NCBI GenBank assembly: GCA_017478855.1
Contig: JAFVCX010000046.1
Coordinates: 1 to 64,000, forward strand
Direction of reading: 5' to 3'
Length of the DNA stretch: 64,000 nucleotides
Origin: Muribaculaceae bacterium
GTDB lineage: Bacteria; Bacteroidota; Bacteroidia; Bacteroidales; Muribaculaceae
Shown: positions 19,434-29,526 of the stretch, one piece after another
How positions within the stretch are numbered: the first letter of the stretch is position 1
Layout of the letters: the number at the start of each line of letters is the position of its first letter
Program-made: the position numbers and the translations under genes
The notes under the pieces: generated by a model
What the model saw: the letters and a program-made list of their open reading frames with translations, nothing else
Database searches by the model: none
Told to the model about the DNA's origin: nothing

Positions 19434-21425
19434 ATGAATAAATACGGCTTAATTGGGGCCTTGACGCTCATCATGGGCCTCACGGCGGCTCTTGCGGCAC
19501 ACGCCGCCACAACGAGCATGAAACCGGTCACGGTGTCCTCTCCCGGCAAAAACCTGACCCTCACAGTTTCCGTCGCCAATGGCGACCTCTACTACGAACT
19601 TGAAAGCGGCGGCACGCCCCTTCTCCTGCCCTCCCACATCGCCATGCGGCTGGCCGGCGGGCAGGTGCTGGGCGAGGGCATTACCCGAGTCCCAAAAATC
19701 ACCCGCAGCGACAATCGCTCTCACAGCTTGGAATTTCCTCACGCAGAGTGGCGACAGGTCACCCTCCATTTGGGCGACTATGCGGTGAGTTTCCGCGCCT
19801 ATGACCACGGCGTGGCCTATCGCTTCTCCACCACCATGCCCGGCAGCGTGACAGTGGAGAGCGAAGTGGCCGAATGGGTGCTGCCCGGCGACCTCATGAC
19901 CTACATGGCGCCGGCCAACTCGCGCGTGCAGAGCGACGATTTTCGCGAGCAGGCCTTTTGCTCGTTTGAAAACACCTACGTTCATCAGCCCGTTTCGCGG
20001 CAAAGCCGCACCCACCTCTCGCTCGCGCCCGCTTTAGCCGATTTGCCCGACGGACGGCACCTGCTGGTGGGCGAATATAACACGCGCGACTATCCCGGCA
20101 TGTTTCTGCTGCCAGCCGAGGACAACCGCCTCATCGCCTATTTTGTGCCATGCCCCAAATCTCAGCATCAGGGCGGACACAACAACCTGCAAATGCTGGT
20201 GGACGAGTGGGAAGACCACATCGCTCGCACACAGGGCACGCGCTCATTCCCGTGGCGCATGACGCTCGTGGCCTCCGACGAGGAGCTGCTCACCACCTCC
20301 ATTCCGCAAAGCCTTGCCGACGTGCCTCAAAGCGGTGCCGATTTCTCTTGGGTCAAGCCCGGCAAAGTGGCTTGGGATTGGTGGAACTGGTGGAATATCA
20401 CAGGGGTGGACTTCAAAGCCGGCATCAACAACGACACCTATAAATATTACATCGATTTCGCCAGCCGCAACGGCATCGAATATGTCATTCTGGATGAGGG
20501 CTGGGCGGTCAATAAGCAGGCCGACCTCATGCAGGTGGTGCCCGAAATCAACCTCGAGGAACTGGTGGCCTATGCCGACCGGCGCAACGTGGGGCTCGTG
20601 CTCTGGGCCGGCTACAAGGCGTTCACACGCGACATGGAGGGCATTTGCCGCCACTACGCGCAAATGGGCATCAAAGGCTTCAAAATCGACTTTATGGATC
20701 GCAACGACCAAGAAATCATGCGGTTTCTCGAAGTGGCCGCGGCCACTTGCGCCCGCCATCACCTCTTTTGCGACTTTCATGGCGCACCCGCGCCGGCAGG
20801 ACTCACGGTCACCTTCCCCAACGTGCTCAACTTCGAGGCCGTGGCCGGGCTGGAGCAAGTCAAGTGGTCAACCCTTGAGGAATTCGACGAGGTGCGGCAC
20901 GAAACCCTTTTGCCTTTCATTCGCCAAGTGGTAGGCCCCATGGACTACACGCAGGGAGCCATGCGCAACGCCACGCGGCGCAGCTATTCCAAAAACTACA
21001 CCCAGCCCATGAGTCAGGGCACACGCTGCCGCCAGCTGGCACTCTACATGATATTGCTGTCGCCGTTCAATATGCTGTGCGACGCACCCACCGCCTATGA
21101 GGCCAACCAAGAGTGCACCCGCTTCATCGCCGGCGTGCCCGTCACGTGGGACGAAACCCGTGTGCTGGCCGCAAAAATGGGCGAATATGTGGTGATGGCG
21201 CGCCGCAAGGGCAGCACATGGTGGCTGGGAGGCATCACCAACTGGGAACCACGCGACCTCACGCTCGACCTCGCCTTCCTCTCAGGCACCACCATGACAC
21301 TTTTCAGCGACGGCGCGAATGCCGATAGGCTTGCCGAGGATTACCGGCACACGAGCCTCTCCACACCGGCCACGCTCACCGTTCATCTGGCTCCGGGTGG
21401 AGGTTTTGCCGCCACCGCCCGATGA
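19434..21425 (+). CDS. Glycoside hydrolase family 97 enzyme
   Basis: This 663-residue secreted enzyme has a signal peptide of about 24 residues. The family 97 layout is present: an N-terminal beta-super-sandwich (about 28-290), the conserved WDWWNWWN near 314-321, a TIM barrel with YVILDEGW and GFKIDFMDR (Asp near 419 and 422), HGAPAPAGL, and a C-terminal beta domain. GH97 members are alpha-glucosidases (inverting) or alpha-galactosidases (retaining). The KIDF Asp resembles the nucleophile position of the retaining group, so alpha-galactosidase is the better guess. It would act on diet- or host-derived glycans in the periplasm. Confidence 0.85.
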   Translation: MNKYGLIGALTLIMGLTAALAAHAATTSMKPVTVSSPGKNLTLTVSVANGDLYYELESGGTPLLLPSHIAMRLAGGQVLGEGITRVPKITRSDNRSHSLEFPHAEWRQVTLHLGDYAVSFRAYDHGVAYRFSTTMPGSVTVESEVAEWVLPGDLMTYMAPANSRVQSDDFREQAFCSFENTYVHQPVSRQSRTHLSLAPALADLPDGRHLLVGEYNTRDYPGMFLLPAEDNRLIAYFVPCPKSQHQGGHNNLQMLVDEWEDHIARTQGTRSFPWRMTLVASDEELLTTSIPQSLADVPQSGADFSWVKPGKVAWDWWNWWNITGVDFKAGINNDTYKYYIDFASRNGIEYVILDEGWAVNKQADLMQVVPEINLEELVAYADRRNVGLVLWAGYKAFTRDMEGICRHYAQMGIKGFKIDFMDRNDQEIMRFLEVAAATCARHHLFCDFHGAPAPAGLTVTFPNVLNFEAVAGLEQVKWSTLEEFDEVRHETLLPFIRQVVGPMDYTQGAMRNATRRSYSKNYTQPMSQGTRCRQLALYMILLSPFNMLCDAPTAYEANQECTRFIAGVPVTWDETRVLAAKMGEYVVMARRKGSTWWLGGITNWEPRDLTLDLAFLSGTTMTLFSDGANADRLAEDYRHTSLSTPATLTVHLAPGGGFAATAR

Positions 21426-21478
21426 GCACGGCATGACACAGCCACTTTTTTCGAAACACTTATTTGTATGATTTATAT

Positions 21479-21527
21479 TAATTTTGCATTTAGGGGGGGG
21501 TAAAACGCGTATTTTTGGGTAATTTTG
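21479..21527 (+). promoter_or_regulatory. Two -7 boxes flanking a G8 tract before the BspA-like gene
   Basis: TAATTTTG occurs at 21479-21486 and again at 21520-21527. A run of eight G residues (21493-21500) lies between them. Good TTTG elements at the ideal spacing are not evident for either box. Homopolymers in promoter spacers can change length by slippage and switch expression of surface proteins, so this is a phase-variation candidate. Confidence 0.4.
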
Positions 21528-21571
21528 CACCTTAATTACTCACTATTCTTTTAACACAACCTATTTTCCTT

Positions 21572-24424
21572 ATGCCTAAATTTACCCACTCCTCATGGGG
21601 AATGCTCCCCTTTCTTCTCACAGTCGCTTGCGTGCTGAGCCTCTCTTTGCCGGCACGAGCCTATGATGCCATGGTCGACGGCGTGGCCTATAACTGGAAT
21701 GACGACGGCACCGCCACAGTGACTTACACCGCGCGCAACACCGCCAACTACAGCGGCATCACCGAAGTCAACATTCCCGTCGAGGTCACCTACGACGGCA
21801 CGACCCGTCAGGTCACCGCCATCGGCGAGAATGCCTTTATCTATTGCTACAGCTTGGCCTCGGTCACCCTGCCGCCCACCATCAAGCGGATTGACCAAAG
21901 CGCGTTCCGTGCCTGCCAGAGCCTCACAACGATTGCCCTGCCAGCATCGCTGGAAAGCATAGGCATGTGGGCGTTCTATAATTGCAACCATCTGGAATCA
22001 ATTACCATTCCGGCTTCGGTCACGAGCATCCACGAGGAGGCGTTCCGCAGCTGCACGGCGGTGAAGTCGATTTCCGTGGTAGAGGGCAACACCGCCTACG
22101 ACTCGCGCGGCGGCTGCAATGCCATCATCGAAACCGCTACCGGCACGCTTGTCATCGGTTGCCCGGCCACAGTCATCCCACAAGGCGTGACGGCACTGGG
22201 CTCGACCGCATTCTTCGGCATGCAGGACTTGACCGCCATCACCATTCCCGGCACGGTGCGGTCCATCGGCCTCCAAACATTCTACAACACCGGCCTCACG
22301 CAGCTGGAATTGCCGGCATCGGTCAACGCGATAGGCTCGTATGCGTTCGCCAACTGCCTGTCGCTTGAAACCATCACCGTGGATCAAGGCAACACTGCCT
22401 ACGACTCACGCAGCGGTTGCAACGCCATCATCGAAACCGCTACGGGCAAACTCATCACCGCCTGCAAGAACACCGTCATCCCCAACGGTGTGGCCATCAT
22501 CGGCGAGAGTGCTTTCTACGGCACGCCCATCACATCGGTCACCATTCCCTCGACGGTGCACACCATAGAGCGTCAGGCCTTCTATGCCTGCCGCTACTTG
22601 ACCTCACTTACCATCCCGGCATCGGTCACCAGCATTGGCGCCAATGCCTTTTATGTCTTAAGTGCGCTGGAAACACTGGAAGTGGCCGAGGGCAACCCCA
22701 TCTTCGACTCGCGCGAGGGTTGCAACGCCATCATCGTCACGGCCAGTGATTCGCTCATCACCGGTTGCAAGAGCACCGTCATCCCCGACGGCGTGCGTGC
22801 CATTGGCGACTACGCATTCTATGCCTTGCCCATCACCACCATCACCCTGCCCGCCTCGGTGACGCATCTGGGCAACATGGCGTTCGGCTTCTGCAATCTG
22901 ACCGACATCTACAGCCATATCCCCCGGCCCGACGCGGTGACGTGCAGCAATGACAATCCTTTCTATGGTGTCAATGCCAACACCTGCGTGCTGCATGTGC
23001 CTAACGGCACCGAGAGCCTCTACATGCTCCGTTCGCCATGGTCTGCGTTTGTCAACATCGTGCCGCTGACCAAAACCGGCGACGTGAACGGCGACGAATA
23101 TGTCGACGTGGCCGACGTGAACACGCTCATCAACATCGTGCTCGGCAAAGACGATGTCGACAAGTATGAGGGCCGTGCCAATGTGAACGGCGACGGATAT
23201 GTCGACGTGGCCGACGTGAACGCGCTCATCAACATCGTGCTCGGCAAGAGCATACCCACCGTCACTTGCATCGAGGTGGAGCGCGGCCCCGACGGGCAGG
23301 TCTACCAAGTGAGAGGCCGGTGCAACAACATCTACAACACGCATTATGGCAACTGGTATCTCACCGACGAAACCGGCACCATCGTCATCTACGGAACGCT
23401 TGACTCTAACGGCAACTATAACTTCGAGAACATGAACATTGAGGAGGGCGACATCGTCACCGTGCGCGGTCCCAAAACCACCTATAACGGCACGACCGAG
23501 CTGGTCGATGTCACCGTAATCAAGGTCGAGAAGTCACCCCTGCGTATGGTGAGCTGGTCAACAGACGATTTTCTCAACGCAGCCGGCGAAGATGTCGCCA
23601 TCACATTACACAGCGAGGGCGGCCTACCCGTGAGGGTGCAGATCGAGGCGGCTGAAGGCACAGGCGACTGGCTCAGCGTGGTTTCCAACACCGGCGGAAC
23701 CGACCCCGTGATTACCCTCCATGCCGATGCCAACGAGAGCGATGCAGTTCGGGAAGCATCACTCACCTTCAGTGTAACCGACGCTCAGGGACAAGATTTT
23801 CATATCTATAATTATGTCCGTCAGTGGGGTCAGGCCAAGACTGCCACCGTGGCCGAGTTTATTGAGGGCGACGGAGGTCAATACCACCTGACGGGCATTA
23901 TCTCGCGTGTGGAATATTGGAGTAATGGAACCTCTTTAAGATACTTCTACATTAAAGACTACACCGGCGAGCTGCAAATCGCCAGTGGCAACGAAGTCTA
24001 TACCTCACACGGCATGAAGCCGGGCGACATCGTCACTCTGGTTGGGCACAAAGGCGTTTTCTTTGGAGTGCCTCGTCTGGTGGAGCCCACGTGTAAAATG
24101 CACAAGCAGGTGGAGGCCGTCACCATCGACGAGTTCATTGCCAAAGAGGACAACGATGATGCCTATTACATGATTTCCGGCACAGTAGATAACATCGCAA
24201 ACGCCAAGTATGGCAACCTCTACATCACGCAGGGCGACTCGCGCCTCTACGTGTATGGCTTGAGCGCCGGATGGGGCTATGACGGATGGTATCAGAACTA
24301 TGTGACCGAGGCCGACATCGCCACGGGCGACACCATCACCGTCATCGGCTACAAGAAGACCTACGGCACCACGCCCGAACTCTACAAGGGCATTTGCTTC
24401 TCGCATGAGAAGCCGCAACAGTAG
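21572..24424 (+). CDS. BspA-like leucine-rich repeat surface protein with dockerin and OB-fold domains
   Basis: This 950-residue secreted protein has a signal peptide (about 1-30, ending ARA). Residues 60-480 hold BspA/TpLRR repeats of the form AF..C..L..I.IP.SV..IG. Three longer inserts share the pattern GNTAYDSR.GCNAIIETATG. Residues 505-560 carry two nearly identical dockerin repeats (DVADVNTLINIVLGK; DVADVNALINIVLGK). Three OB-fold-like modules (VRGRCNNIYNTHYGNWYL type) and a BACON-like segment follow. BspA proteins bind host or bacterial surfaces. No enzyme is evident. Confidence 0.78.
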   Translation: MPKFTHSSWGMLPFLLTVACVLSLSLPARAYDAMVDGVAYNWNDDGTATVTYTARNTANYSGITEVNIPVEVTYDGTTRQVTAIGENAFIYCYSLASVTLPPTIKRIDQSAFRACQSLTTIALPASLESIGMWAFYNCNHLESITIPASVTSIHEEAFRSCTAVKSISVVEGNTAYDSRGGCNAIIETATGTLVIGCPATVIPQGVTALGSTAFFGMQDLTAITIPGTVRSIGLQTFYNTGLTQLELPASVNAIGSYAFANCLSLETITVDQGNTAYDSRSGCNAIIETATGKLITACKNTVIPNGVAIIGESAFYGTPITSVTIPSTVHTIERQAFYACRYLTSLTIPASVTSIGANAFYVLSALETLEVAEGNPIFDSREGCNAIIVTASDSLITGCKSTVIPDGVRAIGDYAFYALPITTITLPASVTHLGNMAFGFCNLTDIYSHIPRPDAVTCSNDNPFYGVNANTCVLHVPNGTESLYMLRSPWSAFVNIVPLTKTGDVNGDEYVDVADVNTLINIVLGKDDVDKYEGRANVNGDGYVDVADVNALINIVLGKSIPTVTCIEVERGPDGQVYQVRGRCNNIYNTHYGNWYLTDETGTIVIYGTLDSNGNYNFENMNIEEGDIVTVRGPKTTYNGTTELVDVTVIKVEKSPLRMVSWSTDDFLNAAGEDVAITLHSEGGLPVRVQIEAAEGTGDWLSVVSNTGGTDPVITLHADANESDAVREASLTFSVTDAQGQDFHIYNYVRQWGQAKTATVAEFIEGDGGQYHLTGIISRVEYWSNGTSLRYFYIKDYTGELQIASGNEVYTSHGMKPGDIVTLVGHKGVFFGVPRLVEPTCKMHKQVEAVTIDEFIAKEDNDDAYYMISGTVDNIANAKYGNLYITQGDSRLYVYGLSAGWGYDGWYQNYVTEADIATGDTITVIGYKKTYGTTPELYKGICFSHEKPQQ
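23084..23248 (+). repeat. Near-identical dockerin-encoding direct repeats
   Basis: Two stretches of about 65 bases (starting near 23084 and 23183) differ at only a few positions and encode the paired calcium-binding dockerin loops of the BspA-like protein. The high DNA identity suggests recent duplication or gene conversion. Confidence 0.7.
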
Positions 24425-24444
24425 GCCCGGAAGCCCGCAGCATT

Positions 24445-26007
24445 TTACAATCCTGTGATTGAAGCCGCCTTGACGCGGAAGAAATTCACGTTACCGCCTG
24501 TGTCGAGCAGGCGGTATTCGTTATGGTTGCCCCACGAAGCCGGGCGGTCGGCCACCACGGTGTCCTCTCCCGTGTCGTTATCCACATAGGGGGCTATGAC
24601 GCGCTGCCACGCCTCGATGCGGCGCACGCTGGCCTCATAGTGCAGCAAATCGTTTCGGGCATCCACCAGCTCTTTCAGGTAGGCCACATATTGGGCCTTC
24701 AAGTCGTCAAATTCCAGCAGCCGCCTGATGAGCGGATAGCCGTCCTGCCCCCACTGCAGGGGATTTTGCCGGGCGGCATCGTTCTGCACGCCACACTGCG
24801 CGCTGGTGCCCAGCGTGTTGTCGTAGTCATAAGGAATCAGATACACCTTGTAGTCATACAGATCTTCGGTGGTGAAGTAAAGGTAATAATTGTTGGCGTT
24901 GTTCCAATAGTCGTCCCACATGCCGGTGGCCACGCTCACGGCATAGGTGCGCAGCAGCAAGTTCACGTCGCACACCTCATTAATCCACTTGTAGAAACTT
25001 TCACGCCCTTTTCCATTGAGTTTCAGCTGAAAATCGATGAGCTGCGCCCGGGCGGCATCAAAGCGTTTGGTGTTGGTGTGCAGCGTGTAGGTGTGGTTGG
25101 CGTCGGTGTCATCGTCCCAGCCATAGTCGCCGTTGTTGGGGTCGGTGAGCGAGGCCGGTTTGCCCACATATTTGCATTTCCACAGGTTGCCCTTGTGCGT
25201 GCCGAAGGCCGTGCTGTCGTCGCGCTGCTTGAGGTAATTCTCATCAATAGGCTCAATCATCTCATACACACCATAATAGGTTTCACACGGGTCGCCCTCC
25301 ACGCGCAGCCACAGGCGGCAGTGCTGGTCGCGCGGAGCCGTCCACACACCGGCTTGGCGAAAGAGATTGTAGCAATACACCTCGCGCACGTAGGTGGGGT
25401 CGTCCTTAAACCACTTGAGCTGCAACTTGCGCACACCCTTGATGGTGTGCTCCTCGTCTTTGTTGTATTTGCGCAGGTTGATGCCGAAGTGCACATGGTG
25501 CCAGTCGGTGCGGCCGGCCTGATGCGTCTGCCCGCCATTGCCCTCGGGGCGCCGGCGCGAGGTATTGCCCTTCAGGCGCAGTCCCACATCGGTCATGGCA
25601 AGGCTGTCGGTGCCGTGCACAAAGAGGAAATTCCGGGCCATGACGTATTGCTTGGTGTGCGAGTTGGCATCGTAGAGCGCCAGCAGGCGGTTCCACTCGT
25701 CGAGCGACACCGTGATGTGGATTTCGGGCAGCGTGGTGCCATCCCACACATAGTCCACGCCCGTCACGTCGGGCGTTTCCAAGCCCAGCATGATGTTGAT
25801 CACGCGGTTCACATCCACCACATCCACCACACCGTCGCCATTCACATCGGCACTAAGCTCTCCATGGGTGAGCATGGCATTGATCACGGCGTTCACATCG
25901 GCCACATCCACCACACCGTCGCCCGTCACGTCGCCCACGACGGCGGCTCGGCCGGCACACGGCCACAGCAAGGTCATGACCAGCCCTATCAGCAAGAACC
26001 TTTTCAT
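24445..26007 (-). CDS. CotH kinase family protein with N-terminal dockerin pair
   Basis: This 520-residue secreted protein starts at 26007 (MKRFLLIG); a frame open to 26127 adds 40 non-signal residues. After the signal peptide (to about residue 21) come two dockerin repeats (DVTGDGVVDVADVNAVINAML; DVNGDGVVDVVDVNRVINIML). The CotH-like kinase domain follows: LRLKGNTSRRRPEG, KLQLKWFKDDPTYVREVYCYNLFRQAGV, YGVYEMIEPIDENYL and YDYDNTLG. CotH proteins are atypical protein kinases of spore coats and of secreted or scaffolded proteins. The dockerin suggests docking to a cohesin. Confidence 0.82.
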   Translation of the reverse strand: MKRFLLIGLVMTLLWPCAGRAAVVGDVTGDGVVDVADVNAVINAMLTHGELSADVNGDGVVDVVDVNRVINIMLGLETPDVTGVDYVWDGTTLPEIHITVSLDEWNRLLALYDANSHTKQYVMARNFLFVHGTDSLAMTDVGLRLKGNTSRRRPEGNGGQTHQAGRTDWHHVHFGINLRKYNKDEEHTIKGVRKLQLKWFKDDPTYVREVYCYNLFRQAGVWTAPRDQHCRLWLRVEGDPCETYYGVYEMIEPIDENYLKQRDDSTAFGTHKGNLWKCKYVGKPASLTDPNNGDYGWDDDTDANHTYTLHTNTKRFDAARAQLIDFQLKLNGKGRESFYKWINEVCDVNLLLRTYAVSVATGMWDDYWNNANNYYLYFTTEDLYDYKVYLIPYDYDNTLGTSAQCGVQNDAARQNPLQWGQDGYPLIRRLLEFDDLKAQYVAYLKELVDARNDLLHYEASVRRIEAWQRVIAPYVDNDTGEDTVVADRPASWGNHNEYRLLDTGGNVNFFRVKAASITGL

Positions 26008-26061
26008 TCTATTGCACCTAAAAACTTTTTTGCAAAGGTACATATTTTCCTTTTTTTCACA

Positions 26062-26097
26062 AAAAACGCCAAGCCCCCACCGGTGGGAGGCTTGGCA
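26062..26097 (-). terminator. Terminator after the choice-of-anchor surface protein
   Basis: GCCAAGCC (26068-26075) pairs with GGCTTGGC (26089-26096), with extra pairing in the CCCACCGGTGGG centre. On the minus strand the stem is followed by a T run. It lies just past the stop of the minus-strand gene at 26133. Confidence 0.75.
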
Positions 26098-26132
26098 TTG
26101 TGTCAGGGATGAGCGGCCGGGCCGCACGGGTT

Positions 26133-29100
26133 TCAGAACATCACTTTCCGGCTTTGGACGCCGCCATCGGTGGTCACGCGCACGATGTAAGCACCGCGCA
26201 GGTTGTCGCTGCCATAATTGAGCGATGTGGTGCCCACGGCCATGCGCTCCACCACGCGACCGGCAAGGTCATAGAGGGTCACTTCGCGAATCACACTGGG
26301 CGAGGTCACCGTGAGCATGCCGTTGCGGGCCTCGATGCGGGTCAACTCGGCATTCACGTCGTCCACAGCGATGGTGATGTCGTAATACACCTTCACGCTC
26401 TTCACCGTCATGTCATAAAGCACGTTGGTGTCATATTTTCCTTCGGTGTTAGAGCGCAGAGCCACAAAGTAATTGGCCTCGTCTTCGCCGGGCGTGAACG
26501 AATAGGAGAGCGTGCGCCAGTCGCCGTCTTCATTGGCGGCCACCAGTTGGGCATCGCTGCCGGCGGCGTTGGTGGCCGAGGTGAGCAGCTCAAAGCGGTC
26601 GGGGTCGTCCACCGGGCTGCCATAGAGGCAGAAGGCGAGCGAGTCAATCTCGGTGTCGAGCGAGTATTGCACCTCAACCACCACAGGGCGGCCGGCCTCA
26701 AGATGCAGCTTGGGCGACACGAGCAAGCCCTCGTAGTTAGAATACTTGTTGCTGTTGTTGCGCGACATCACATAGAGGCTGTCGGTGCCGTCGCCGCTAT
26801 ACTCCCAGCGGTTGAACTGGGCAGTGTAGTTATAGCGCGTCCATTCTTCGGGGCGGTTGGTGAAGTCGCTTTCATAAGCAAGCTCCTTGCCGCTTTCTAT
26901 GGGCTTGAGCGAGATGCAGTCAATCAAGGTATTTCCACTGTTCTTGGGGCTATAGCCGTGGAAACCGAGGTAATACTTGCCATCTTCGGGAATGGTGATG
27001 GTGTTGATGAACTTGCGGTAAGCCGGGCGGCCCACGGTGGAGTTCTCAAATTGGAAGAGTTGCGTGTTCATGGCCTGTGCGGTAGGCTCTTTGCCCATGT
27101 GCACCGAGAAGTTCTGCACATAAGCCTCGGTGTCCCAGTTGAGCGCGGTGCGATAGAAGAACGACATTTCATATTCTCCCTTCGGAATTTCGATGCACTC
27201 CGAGTAAGCCCAGTCGTCGGCGGGGCTGTCGGTGGTCACTCGGTCATGGGCAAGGCACATGCGGTTGGTGAGGGCTTGGAACGAGCTGGCCACCATCCAT
27301 GTGGTCGCGCCGTTGTTGCCCGGTTCGAAGCTCCACTGCACGTCGCGGTTGGTGTCGGAGAAGTCATTATAGTAAGGAATCTGCTGGTTAGAGTAGTGGC
27401 TCACGGTCTGGCCCACGATGGAGTCGTTCACCTGATCCACGCCAATCTTGCTGGCGATGACACCCACCACAGTGTACGACGAGTCGGCGGCCGACATGTC
27501 GAAGGGCTGGTTGAACGTGTAGGATACCGTTTCGCCGGGTTGCACGGTGAGCGGTGAGGTTTCGCGCACGGGCGTGCCGCTCAATGTGTTGACGAAATAT
27601 TCCACATCGATGTCCTTTTGCGGTGTTACGCCGTGGTTCTTATAGGAAATCGTGACTTTCGAGGTGGTCTTGTTGAAGCCGCTTTGGGTGTCAAAGGTGA
27701 TGCCGTCGATGCAAATGTCTTCGCCACGGTCGATGAAGAGCTTGTCGAGCACCAGCACGTCGTTGCGGCCGGCGGCCTCAAAGGCGAAGTAATAGGTGCC
27801 GCCTTCTTCAAGGTCAATCAGGTGATAGGCGTTGAGCCAGCCACGGTTGGCCACCATTTGGTCAAAGAGCACTTCGGTCATGCTGGCCACATCGGGTTTC
27901 TTGCCCATGAGCACACGCAGCTGCGCGGTACCACGGCCATATTGCGAAGCATAGTAGAACGAGATACGCGAGCGGCCTTGCGGCATGTTGATGGCCGGCG
28001 TCACGAGGTAGTCCTTCATTTCGTTGCTGTGCTGGAAGTAGTAGGCCACGCCATTGCCGCCGTTCAGCGTTTCAAACGACCATGTGTGTCCGTCTTGGTT
28101 GCCATCCACAATAGCCCAGTTGGCGTTAGGCTCATCGAAGTTGTCGATGAAGGGGAAGCTCACGGCTTCATAATAACTTAGAACTTTGGTGAGGGTGTCG
28201 TTGGCGAGGTTGCCGTCGCCGGTGGCATCGCACCACACGGTCAGGGTGTCGGTGCTCGCCGTCTGCGGGGTGTAGGTGGCGGCAAAGGTATAGTTGAGCA
28301 TTTCGCCGGCTTTCAGGCCGCCGTCAATGGTTTCGGTCACGGTTTTGCCACCTGCCCGGTAGCTCACCTTCAGGCTCTCAGCGTCAAACGGCGACGCGTT
28401 TTTGAATGTGGCCTTCACGGTCACAGGCTCACCATCGAGGGCAATTTTGTCGGTGAGCGGCGAGGTGATGTCGGCCGCCTCCACATCGAGGATAGCGCGG
28501 TCAAAGGTGATGTTGCGATAGGCGATGCTGCCATAGCCGTTCCATGCCAGCGGCAGCGTGCCATACATCACCACTCGGGCCGGGCCGGCAGGCACAAACG
28601 ACACCTGCAGGGGCGCGAAGTTCTCGGTGTTTTGCGGCATTTCGCCCGTGAGCGTAACGGTGCTGTCGCCATAGTCGAGGCTCACGGTATAAGTGCCCGT
28701 GATGGAGGCCTCATAGTCAAATTTGCAGGTAACCATTTCACCGGCAGGGAAGTTCACCACTCCCACGGTGCTGGCGCTACCCATCATATTGGTCTTGCGG
28801 CCGCTGGTGTAGAAAGCGTCGAGCGTGGCGTTGTATTTCCATCCGAGGCCGTTGGTGCGCCACTGCGTGGCATCCCATGCCATGGGGAAATCGGTGAGGT
28901 TGGGCATCTCAATGTTAAGCCGCACGGTGTCATTCTGCTTATCGATGTCTTCTTGCGCGATGCGCACATACACCACGATGGAGTCCTTTGCGCCATACTG
29001 CATGGGCACGCGGTGCTCAAGGGTGTCGTAGCGCCATTCGTTGCGGTTGAGGCCCTTATTGACCTCTTCTTCAAAGAGGAACGTGCCATTTTTGATCACA

Positions 29101-29291
29101 CCCACCGTGTATCCGGCAATCGAATCGCCGAGGTTGTGGGGACCCACAATGACTCGCTGGTTGAGGCTGGCCGAACTGGTGGGCGAAGTCACCACATTCA
29201 GCTTCAGGTCATACTGTCCTGCATCGGCTTGCGCCATGGCTGCCATGCCTGTGAGAAGCAGGCCGCATGCAAGCATGAAAAGTTTTCTCAT
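26133..29291 (-). CDS. Large secreted protein with choice-of-anchor-like beta-sandwiches and a type IX sorting tail
   Basis: This 1052-residue protein has a signal peptide (about 1-20, ending AMAQ). Repeated beta-sandwich modules follow, each built around patterns like PFIDNFDEPNANWAIVDGNQDGHTW and PYYNDFSDTNRDVQWSFEPG, typical of choice-of-anchor J or carbohydrate-recognition domains, with CARDB-like linkers (GGKTVTETIDGGLKAGEMLNY). The last 75 residues are a classical Por-secretion tail (VTLYDLAGRVVERM, GAYIVRVTTDGGVQSRKVMF). It is probably exported by the type IX system and attached to the surface. It is divergent from a membrane-bound TPR-HTH regulator. Confidence 0.75.
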   Translation of the reverse strand: MRKLFMLACGLLLTGMAAMAQADAGQYDLKLNVVTSPTSSASLNQRVIVGPHNLGDSIAGYTVGVIKNGTFLFEEEVNKGLNRNEWRYDTLEHRVPMQYGAKDSIVVYVRIAQEDIDKQNDTVRLNIEMPNLTDFPMAWDATQWRTNGLGWKYNATLDAFYTSGRKTNMMGSASTVGVVNFPAGEMVTCKFDYEASITGTYTVSLDYGDSTVTLTGEMPQNTENFAPLQVSFVPAGPARVVMYGTLPLAWNGYGSIAYRNITFDRAILDVEAADITSPLTDKIALDGEPVTVKATFKNASPFDAESLKVSYRAGGKTVTETIDGGLKAGEMLNYTFAATYTPQTASTDTLTVWCDATGDGNLANDTLTKVLSYYEAVSFPFIDNFDEPNANWAIVDGNQDGHTWSFETLNGGNGVAYYFQHSNEMKDYLVTPAINMPQGRSRISFYYASQYGRGTAQLRVLMGKKPDVASMTEVLFDQMVANRGWLNAYHLIDLEEGGTYYFAFEAAGRNDVLVLDKLFIDRGEDICIDGITFDTQSGFNKTTSKVTISYKNHGVTPQKDIDVEYFVNTLSGTPVRETSPLTVQPGETVSYTFNQPFDMSAADSSYTVVGVIASKIGVDQVNDSIVGQTVSHYSNQQIPYYNDFSDTNRDVQWSFEPGNNGATTWMVASSFQALTNRMCLAHDRVTTDSPADDWAYSECIEIPKGEYEMSFFYRTALNWDTEAYVQNFSVHMGKEPTAQAMNTQLFQFENSTVGRPAYRKFINTITIPEDGKYYLGFHGYSPKNSGNTLIDCISLKPIESGKELAYESDFTNRPEEWTRYNYTAQFNRWEYSGDGTDSLYVMSRNNSNKYSNYEGLLVSPKLHLEAGRPVVVEVQYSLDTEIDSLAFCLYGSPVDDPDRFELLTSATNAAGSDAQLVAANEDGDWRTLSYSFTPGEDEANYFVALRSNTEGKYDTNVLYDMTVKSVKVYYDITIAVDDVNAELTRIEARNGMLTVTSPSVIREVTLYDLAGRVVERMAVGTTSLNYGSDNLRGAYIVRVTTDGGVQSRKVMF

Positions 29292-29477
29292 GACGATAGT
29301 TTTTATGATGGTTAATAAAATTTGTTTTCAAAGCCATTTTGCACGCAAAGAAAACCGCAAGCCGGCAAAGTGCCAACATTTGCATCGCTTTTTGGCTACG
29401 CCAGCCATTTCAAACACTACGTCATTTTTCATAAGACGCTATTTTTCAGCAAATAGTGCCATTTTTCAAGAAAGACC

Positions 29478-29507
29478 TTGCCATGTGAAATTTTATACTT
29501 ATTTTTG
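29478..29507 (+). promoter_or_regulatory. Promoter of the TPR-HTH regulator gene
   Basis: CTTG at 29477-29480 is followed after 19 bases by TATTTTTG (29500-29507). Transcription would start near 29514, which supports the ATG at 29527. Three copies of ATTTTTCA lie upstream at 29424, 29441 and 29461 and could be regulator sites. Confidence 0.5.
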
Positions 29508-29526
29508 TGGCTTCGTAGCAAATTTT

